From contig CAZIWX010000038.1 of NCBI GenBank assembly GCA_964543125.1, positions 1 to 21,886 on the forward strand: a DNA stretch of 21,886 nucleotides, in the 5' to 3' direction. The notes under the pieces were generated by a model that made no database searches, had not been told where the DNA came from, and worked only from the letters and a program-made list of their open reading frames with translations. Made by a program: the position numbers and the translations under genes. This document shows, piece by piece, positions 17,079 through 21,886 of the stretch (position 1 is its first letter; each line of letters starts with the position of its first letter). The DNA comes from CAZIWX01 sp964543125 (GTDB lineage: Bacteria; Fidelibacterota; UBA8477).

Positions 17079-17981
17079 TTAGACCGGCTCAGCAACCCGA
17101 ACCTGGTTTCGTCCCGATTCTTTTGCCACATACATGGCTTGGTCCGCCAGGCGAAGGATCGTTTTGCCGTCCGTGCCATGGGTGGGGAATTCGGCCAACC
17201 CGGCACTGAAGGTGATTTTGACCTCAATATTCTGCGTGGGATTTGAATATAACGGTGCCTTTCGCAGGCGCTGGAGTAAGCGCTCCAGCGTATTTATAGC
17301 ACCCTGGCGTTCAGCCCGAATGAAAAGGACCACAAATTCCTCACCCCCATAACGTACGACATAATCCGATGCGCGAACCTGGTCCACGATAGCCTTGGCA
17401 AAGTTTTCAATGATTATATCACCCACCAGATGGCCATAGGTGTCGTTCACTTTTTTAAAGTGATCAATGTCCAAAATGCCCACCACCAAGTTTTCTTTGT
17501 GTCGTTGATGAAAGCTGAGCTGGCGGGGCATCTCCAGCTCCAGGAAACGCCGGTTATACAAATTGCTTAAGGGATCGCGATAGATGTCTTTCCGGATATT
17601 ATCCTGGCGCCGCAAAATGCCGGTTACTTTAGCCAGGAGTTCCGGTATATGGAGGGGCTTTATCAAAAAATCGTCCGCACCACCCAGGTACGCTTTGATC
17701 TTGCGCTCATGATCATCGTGAGCGGAAATAAAGATAAAAGGCACCTGATGCATTCGGGGATTTTCTTTAACCTGCTCCAGGATTTCCATCCCCGGAATCG
17801 GCATCACCAGATCGCAGATGACCAGATCAGGCCGGAAGTCGACAATCCCCGGTTCTATGGCCTTCAGCGAAGAAATGTCTTCAACAAGATGTCCGGCTTT
17901 CTTCAGGTGATAACTGAGTAGTTCAATAAAATGCTCGTCATCATCAATAATTACAATGCGGTGTGGCCTACTCTTTGCCAT
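17079..17981 (-). CDS. Response regulator with GGDEF diguanylate cyclase output (PleD-like)
   Basis: 300 residues. Receiver domain (about 7-122): acidic pocket Asp13-Asp15 (IIDDDE), phospho-accepting Asp57 (VICDLVMP), Ser86 switch and Lys108 (FLIKPL). GGDEF domain (about 133-298): active-site GGEEF at 212-216, substrate helix DIDHFKKVNDTYGH, and the product-inhibition I-site RASD at 203-206, five residues upstream of GGEEF as in PleD. All key residues are present, so it should make cyclic di-GMP from GTP when phosphorylated and be feedback-inhibited. The HPt gene lies 61 bases upstream on the same strand and is the natural phosphodonor. A GGGGG run lies about ten bases before the ATG; no clear SD. 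A GC-rich hairpin (18000-18024) lies between the two genes. Confidence 0.95.
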   Translation of the reverse strand: MAKSRPHRIVIIDDDEHFIELLSYHLKKAGHLVEDISSLKAIEPGIVDFRPDLVICDLVMPIPGMEILEQVKENPRMHQVPFIFISAHDDHERKIKAYLGGADDFLIKPLHIPELLAKVTGILRRQDNIRKDIYRDPLSNLYNRRFLELEMPRQLSFHQRHKENLVVGILDIDHFKKVNDTYGHLVGDIIIENFAKAIVDQVRASDYVVRYGGEEFVVLFIRAERQGAINTLERLLQRLRKAPLYSNPTQNIEVKITFSAGLAEFPTHGTDGKTILRLADQAMYVAKESGRNQVRVAEPV

Positions 17982-17999
17982 TCAAACGCCCCCGTTAAA

Positions 18000-18024
18000 G
18001 CCGGGACTCAATGTCATTCCCGGC
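18000..18024 (-). promoter_or_regulatory. Intercistronic hairpin between the HPt and GGDEF genes
   Basis: On the minus strand GCCGGGA (18024-18018) pairs perfectly with TCCCGGC (18006-18000) around an 11-base loop, followed by TTTAA. It could weaken read-through from the HPt gene or stabilise a processed mRNA end; the T run is too short for a strong terminator. Confidence 0.4.
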
Positions 18025-18042
18025 GATATGGTTGGTGCGGAT

Positions 18043-18330
18043 TTAAAATGTCAAGTCGGTTAAAAAGTCAATCAAAAGTGGAAGTCGATCCAGTAAAATA
18101 CTCTCATCGCCGGCTATTGCAGCCGCCTCAATATCACGTCCCAGATCAGAAATCCGTTGGAAACCGTAACTTGTACCATTACCCTTCAAATTGTGGCCGA
18201 AGGACTGCACCAAATCAAGATTTTTGTTTTTTACGGCAAGAAGTATCTCAGGTGCTTTTTTCCGCAAGTCATCCACATACGCCTGGCGTATGGGACGAAA
18301 ATCAGGATCTGTTAAGTAACTTTCCACCAC
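18043..18330 (-). CDS. Small histidine phosphotransfer (HPt) protein
   Basis: 95 residues, a free-standing HPt domain. The signature is clear: phospho-accepting His46 in GHNLKGNGTSYGF (HxxKG), then the downstream helix ISDLGRDIEAAA. HPt proteins form a four-helix bundle and pass phosphoryl groups between receiver domains in a phosphorelay. The neighbouring receiver-GGDEF protein is the likely partner; the degenerate receiver of the divergent activator is a second possibility. The start is GTG at 18330, with no SD site; upstream in frame there is no ATG up to the divergent gene. A near-perfect palindrome (18331-18345) abuts the start codon. Confidence 0.88.
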   Translation of the reverse strand: MVESYLTDPDFRPIRQAYVDDLRKKAPEILLAVKNKNLDLVQSFGHNLKGNGTSYGFQRISDLGRDIEAAAIAGDESILLDRLPLLIDFLTDLTF

Positions 18331-18345
18331 GACGAAATTTACGTC
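18331..18345. promoter_or_regulatory. 15-bp near-palindrome between the divergent HPt and NtrC-type genes
   Basis: GACGAAA and TTTACGTC are near-complementary about a central T, with one mismatched pair (A opposite A). It lies in the 66-base gap between the divergent genes, touching the GTG start of the HPt gene, a place suited to an operator. Confidence 0.3.
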
Positions 18346-18396
18346 GGAATATGAGTGAAGGGAATGATTTCTTAACTCCGTGATAAAATTGATGTA

Positions 18397-19821
18397 ATGC
18401 CGAGCACCCTCTCAAAGCTAAAAATTCTGATACTCACAAGTGATTCACGTGTAAAGGGAGTCATTGAAGCAGCCCCGGAGGTCTTGCCGGATGCAGTAAT
18501 TTCAACGGAAAACCGATTCAATGAGATAGCATCGACGATAGCCGCGGCCGCGCCGGATTTGATATTATTCGACCTAACCGTACAGGGTAAATCCACCCTT
18601 TCCTTGGTGAAACAATATTGTTTTAGAGATCACCTGCCACAAATCATTTGTCTCGCTGACCCGCCACTGGCGCCAACTGCGTTGGATACCATGCGCAAGG
18701 GCGCTTTCAGTTATCTGATCAAACCATTTTCACTAGAACAACTCCGGTCCCAAGTGAAGCCCGCCCGGGACTACGTGGAATCCCTGAAATTGTCCGAACC
18801 GGACCCATCGCTGGACTCACTTAGAGACAGCCCGGAATATCTCAAGGGCAATTCTCCGAAAATGCGCCAGGTCATGTCCATTGTCCGTGAATTATCCGGT
18901 ACGGAATATTCGGTCCTACTGGAGGGTGAGAGTGGTTCGGGCAAAGAACTTATTGCCCAAATGCTTCATCAAAAAAGTCAGCGTGCCGGTAAGCCGTTTG
19001 TGGCGGTCAATTGCGCGGCCTTACCCGATACATTGGTGGAAAGTGAACTTTTCGGGTATGAGCGAGGAGCCTTTACCGGCGCGAACCGGCGGCATCTTGG
19101 AAAATTTGAGCAAGCGCATCAGGGGACACTTTTTCTGGATGAAATTGGCGACATGGGGTTTACCGCTCAATCCCGATTATTACGAGCCTTGCAGGAGCAA
19201 GAAATTTATCGCCTTGGTGGAAATGAGGTAATCCAGGTGAATGTGCGAGTTATCGCTGCCACCAACCAGAATCTGTCGGCGGCAATCAAGGCCGGCCGGT
19301 TTCGTGAAGATCTGTATTATCGTTTATCGGTATTTCCCCTTAAAATTCCGCCACTTCGCCAACGTCAGGAAGATATTGTCCCGCTCTTAATGGCTTTTTT
19401 GCGGCGATTTCATCAACCGGGTCAATCCACCGTAAAAACCATCGCCCCCCGGGCAAAACGAGTCTTGGAAGCTTATTATTGGCCCGGAAACGTGAGAGAA
19501 CTTCAAAACGTCGCGCGGCGGATTTTAATTAATCTGGAAGGCTCGCTCATTGACCTGGCAGCGCTACCACCCGAAATCCGGGAAAACGAGACCCAGGTTG
19601 CACTTAACGGTGTGGGGAATGTTCAAGAGCCGATTACTTTAGCTGAAATGGAAAAAGCCGCCATCATCCGGGCTTTGAGATATTCCGGCAACAATTTTTC
19701 CCAAACAGCCGTGCTTTTGGGTATTGGCCGTAGTACGCTTTACCGGAAATTGGAACATTATAATATTCAGACACCAAAACCGTCAAGAAATGGAATTACG
19801 GTTTTTAAAAAACGCTTTTAA
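18397..19821 (+). CDS. Sigma54-dependent activator (NtrC family) with degenerate receiver
   Basis: 474 residues. Receiver-like domain (about 7-125): phospho-site Asp59 (LILFDLT) and Lys109 (YLIKPF) are present, but the acidic pair near the N-terminus is mostly lost (ILTSDS in place of IxDDD), so ordinary Mg-dependent phosphorylation is doubtful. AAA+ sigma54-interaction domain (about 150-385): Walker A GESGSGKE (177-184), GAFTGA (224-229) that contacts sigma54, Walker B LFLDEIGD (245-252), and the WPGNVRELQNV sensor II region. A Fis-type helix-turn-helix ends the protein (about 425-460; FSQTAVLLGIGRSTLYRKL). It remodels RNA polymerase-sigma54 at -24/-12 promoters. Divergent from the HPt/GGDEF pair. 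ATG 18397 is the natural start but has no SD site. Confidence 0.95.
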   Translation: MPSTLSKLKILILTSDSRVKGVIEAAPEVLPDAVISTENRFNEIASTIAAAAPDLILFDLTVQGKSTLSLVKQYCFRDHLPQIICLADPPLAPTALDTMRKGAFSYLIKPFSLEQLRSQVKPARDYVESLKLSEPDPSLDSLRDSPEYLKGNSPKMRQVMSIVRELSGTEYSVLLEGESGSGKELIAQMLHQKSQRAGKPFVAVNCAALPDTLVESELFGYERGAFTGANRRHLGKFEQAHQGTLFLDEIGDMGFTAQSRLLRALQEQEIYRLGGNEVIQVNVRVIAATNQNLSAAIKAGRFREDLYYRLSVFPLKIPPLRQRQEDIVPLLMAFLRRFHQPGQSTVKTIAPRAKRVLEAYYWPGNVRELQNVARRILINLEGSLIDLAALPPEIRENETQVALNGVGNVQEPITLAEMEKAAIIRALRYSGNNFSQTAVLLGIGRSTLYRKLEHYNIQTPKPSRNGITVFKKRF

Positions 19822-19831
19822 TGTGTTACTT

Positions 19832-19861
19832 TAGACACTTGGGAGAACTTGCGTATACAAT
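19832..19861 (+). promoter_or_regulatory. Candidate sigma70 promoter for the ExeA-like ATPase gene
   Basis: TAGACA (19832-19837) is followed after 16 bases by TATACA (19854-19859), or after 18 bases by TACAAT (19856-19861). This is close to the standard consensus and lies in the 63-base gap before the ATG at 19885, so the ATPase and its downstream neighbour may form their own transcript. Confidence 0.42.
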
Positions 19862-19884
19862 GCTTGAGTTAGGGACGGCAGGGA

Positions 19885-20712
19885 ATGAATTATTATGAAT
19901 TGATCGGGCTACAGAAAGAGCCTTTCTCCATGACTCCGGATCCGGATTTTTATTTCGATGCCAAGCACCATGCGAACTGCATCGATCGGTTGGAAATTTC
20001 CCTGCGCTTGGGGCGTGGGCTGAATATTGTCCTGGGAGGAATCGGTCTGGGAAAGACGACCTTATCGAGGTACCTGCTGAATCGATTTTCGGAATACGGC
20101 CGGGATTTCAAGTTTTTTCTCATTATCGATCCCAGCTTCGAATCCAATCTGGAATTTATCCAATACATGGCACGCCTGTTTGGAATTCGTATTCACCAGG
20201 ATTCGGTTATGGCCTACATGAATGTCATCGAGCATTTTCTGATTGACATGTCCTATGAAGCCCATAAACAGATTGTATTGATGATTGACGAGGGTCAAAA
20301 AATGGGACCTTCGCATTTGGAATTGATCAGATCATTGTTGAATTTTGAGACTAATCAGCAAAAACTGATTCAGGTTGTCATTTTGGCGCAGCCGGAGTTC
20401 AGAGATACGCTGAATGAGATGCCCAATCTTAAGGATCGAATTGCCATGTCGTATACATTGCAGCCTTTGGATGGGGGTGAATCGAAACAATTTATTGATT
20501 ACCGGTTGCGGGTTGCCGGTCATCCGGCGCCACATGAATTGTTCACGGATGATGCGAAAGAAATGGTTTATAATGAAACCGGCGGTTATCCAAGACGCAT
20601 GGTCGTGCTTTGCCATAATCTGTTATTGGAAATGATCATTTCCCGGGAGGAATCCATCACCGCTTCAATGGTAAATCGATATTTAACGAACAAGCAATTT
20701 ACCCAGATATGA
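19885..20712 (+). CDS. ExeA-like AAA ATPase (secretion/XrtA-associated type)
   Basis: 275 residues. The start MNYYELIGLQKEPFSMTPDPDFYF is broken here into its parts: the family's YYE-GL-KEPFS-TPDP-FYF signature. Walker A is GGIGLGKT (51-58; usually GE.GTGKT), Walker B is VLMIDEGQ (131-138), followed by the arginine-bearing sensor and the terminal GGYPRR motif (about 234-239). ExeA proteins are ATPases that help assemble the type II secretin with peptidoglycan remodelling; shorter relatives of this length, without a C-terminal peptidoglycan-binding domain, occur in exopolysaccharide/XrtA and pilus clusters. An AGGGA site ends nine bases before the ATG. The next gene begins 13 bases downstream and is probably co-transcribed. 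Confidence 0.92.
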   Translation: MNYYELIGLQKEPFSMTPDPDFYFDAKHHANCIDRLEISLRLGRGLNIVLGGIGLGKTTLSRYLLNRFSEYGRDFKFFLIIDPSFESNLEFIQYMARLFGIRIHQDSVMAYMNVIEHFLIDMSYEAHKQIVLMIDEGQKMGPSHLELIRSLLNFETNQQKLIQVVILAQPEFRDTLNEMPNLKDRIAMSYTLQPLDGGESKQFIDYRLRVAGHPAPHELFTDDAKEMVYNETGGYPRRMVVLCHNLLLEMIISREESITASMVNRYLTNKQFTQI

Positions 20713-20725
20713 TCAACGGTTTTGA

Positions 20726-21886
20726 ATGGTAAAAAAGCGCGATAATAATAAACTGGCGACGACTCGATTACTTGATTTGCTTCGATCTCAACAAGTTGGA
20801 TCACCCGAAGAAAGTGAGACCCAGCCCAAGCCGAAAGGCGCCAAGACCGAAACCGGCGATAAACCGGAAAAGGGTAAGGTAGCGGCATCTTCGAATGCAA
20901 CTGATACTTTGGTAAAAGATCGCCCCGGTGGGCGGTTGAAAAATTTATTAAATGCTTATGACCGGCGCGCGGCAGCTGATACCCAGGATAAGCCCAAGGC
21001 GGCAATTCCCGAGCAGGAAAAAACAACCACGGCTAAACCGGAAACAGAAACAAGGCCTGCCCCGGATACCCGGAAAGAGACGGGTGCCACGGCCGGGAAA
21101 ATACCCGCTGCTAAAAATTTATCCGATTTAGTCAACGAAGCACGGACAGCTTCCCCGGCAGAACCCATCGAAAAGGAAAAAGCTTCGGAAGGGAAAACCG
21201 GTGAGCCAACGGTCCAATCTCTAATGGATGACCTCAGAGCCAGCCGGGAACAGGGCCGGCAGGTTGAAGAACAGGCTACAGTAGCAGAAGGGAAAAAAAC
21301 AGCAGCGGAAGACAAAGGAAAGGTGGCGCCCGTTGCACCGGGCTTAGCGCCCATCGCGGTTCAAACTACAGCTGGAAGCTCGCGGCCACCAACCAGGGAA
21401 AATATGCCCGATGAGGCAAAATCGGCCGAGACATTTGATGTTGCCCGAGAAGTTGAAGCGAGCGAACCCGGCCCGGAACCGGTGGCGGAGACCGAGCCAA
21501 AACCTGAGCTTGAACCTAAGCCACAACCAAAATTACAGCCGGAGCTTCCCGGTCAGAAACCAGAAATAATCTCCAAGGCGGAGGATATCAAACCTGCCGC
21601 ACCAGAAAAATCAGATCTCGCACCCCCCCCGGAAAATGAAGCGGCCGCGGAGACCACTGCCGAACCCAAAGTAACCGATGAAGTCGAACCGCCACCCCCG
21701 GAATCCAGCCCTTCAGCCGATTCGACCCGGGCAAAACTTTTAAGTCTGCTGAGCGCTGCAAAGGATGAAAAGTCCGGTTCGGACACCGGAGACCAAACTC
21801 CGGTTACTGAAACGATTGTGGGGGATGAGCTCCTGGGGACTGAACCCATCGGTGCTCCACCCAAACCAGGAGCCGGCGCCAACGGC
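20726..21886 (+). CDS. Disordered Lys/Pro/Glu-rich protein with repeated Leu-helix motifs, 3' end outside the window
   Basis: At least 387 residues, open to the last base, so the C-terminus is missing. There is no signal peptide, membrane span or enzyme motif. Most of it is low-complexity (Lys, Glu, Pro, Ala, Thr) and should be disordered. Embedded in it are five short helix-like segments of the form L-x-x-L-(L/V): RLLDLLRSQQ (14-23), RLKNLLNAYDRR (70-81), NLSDLVNEAR (131-140), SLMDDLRASR (165-174; here the second position is Asp) and KLLSLLSAAK (337-346). They are spaced by 30-160 residues. The gene follows the ExeA-like ATPase by 13 bases. I do not recognise the family. Multivalent docking sites for a partner, perhaps the ATPase or a secretion component (GspB-like linkers are one comparison), are inferred. 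ATG 20726 is the first start after the previous stop; no SD. Confidence 0.8.
   Translation, partial: MVKKRDNNKLATTRLLDLLRSQQVGSPEESETQPKPKGAKTETGDKPEKGKVAASSNATDTLVKDRPGGRLKNLLNAYDRRAAADTQDKPKAAIPEQEKTTTAKPETETRPAPDTRKETGATAGKIPAAKNLSDLVNEARTASPAEPIEKEKASEGKTGEPTVQSLMDDLRASREQGRQVEEQATVAEGKKTAAEDKGKVAPVAPGLAPIAVQTTAGSSRPPTRENMPDEAKSAETFDVAREVEASEPGPEPVAETEPKPELEPKPQPKLQPELPGQKPEIISKAEDIKPAAPEKSDLAPPPENEAAAETTAEPKVTDEVEPPPPESSPSADSTRAKLLSLLSAAKDEKSGSDTGDQTPVTETIVGDELLGTEPIGAPPKPGAGANG

Noticed and set aside
19839..19852. Sigma54 -24/-12 promoter before the ATPase gene
   Set aside because: GG and GC are present but not ten bases apart as the consensus requires; a sigma70-type site fits better.
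20956..21882. Minus-strand ORFs over the disordered protein
   Set aside because: They are Ser/Ala/Gly-rich mirror images of the Lys/Glu/Pro-rich plus-strand frame; the plus frame follows the ATPase and is open for 387 codons.
1..21886. CRISPR array, tRNA, rRNA, insertion sequence or prophage
   Set aside because: No spaced direct repeats, tRNA-like cloverleaf, transposase or phage gene was seen reading both strands.

Overview
The window reads as an ordinary chromosomal stretch from a diderm (Gram-negative) bacterium of medium GC content. An outer-membrane beta-barrel protein, a LolA-like periplasmic protein and signal-peptide proteins show the two membranes. A PAS/GAF histidine kinase, a CHASE2 cyclase, a GGDEF response regulator, an NtrC-type activator and a membrane-anchored TPR protein make it rich in signalling genes. 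Some genes have strong Shine-Dalgarno sites (GGAGG, GGGAGG, GAGGAG) and others have none. The gene mix resembles the FCB and neighbouring candidate phyla (Calditrichota or KSB1-like), but that placement is a guess from gene style. I saw no rRNA, tRNA, CRISPR array, transposase or prophage gene.

Layout. 2-721 (+) is the C-terminal part of a PiT-type phosphate transporter. 841-3900 (+) is a large soluble multi-sensor histidine kinase that appears to start at a rare ATA codon. 3901-4223 is non-coding and holds four copies of a 6-mer. 4224-5426 (+) is a membrane-anchored metallophosphoesterase, converging on an SH3-M48 metalloprotease (5436-6653, -), which lies downstream of a CHASE2-class III cyclase (6762-9041, -). 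From a 387-bp intergenic region the opposite strand carries a compact four-gene operon (9429-14439): TetR regulator, RND/MMPL transporter, LolA-like periplasmic protein and outer-membrane beta-barrel. A perfect 9-bp inverted repeat spans the tetR start codon.

14440-14722 is a structured leader with two hairpins and a 9-codon ORF abutting the next gene, a three-TM, FlgO/TolB-like, TPR protein (14723-17050, +). On the minus strand follow a receiver-GGDEF diguanylate cyclase (17079-17981) and an HPt protein (18043-18330). Divergent from these is a sigma54-dependent activator with a degenerate receiver (18397-19821). Last come an ExeA-like AAA ATPase (19885-20712) and an open-ended, intrinsically disordered protein (20726 to the window end) that carries five copies of a short Leu-rich helix motif.

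How the genes may work together. The 9429-14439 operon looks like a TetR-controlled route for moving a hydrophobic substrate from inner membrane to outer membrane: inner-membrane pump, periplasmic carrier, outer-membrane barrel. The HPt, GGDEF regulator and NtrC-type activator look like phosphorelay parts that could be fed by an orphan kinase such as the one at 841-3900. The ExeA-like ATPase and its disordered neighbour look like the start of a secretion or pilus cluster continuing beyond the window. The most novel items are the disordered repeat-motif protein and the TetR/RND/LolA-like/barrel system.
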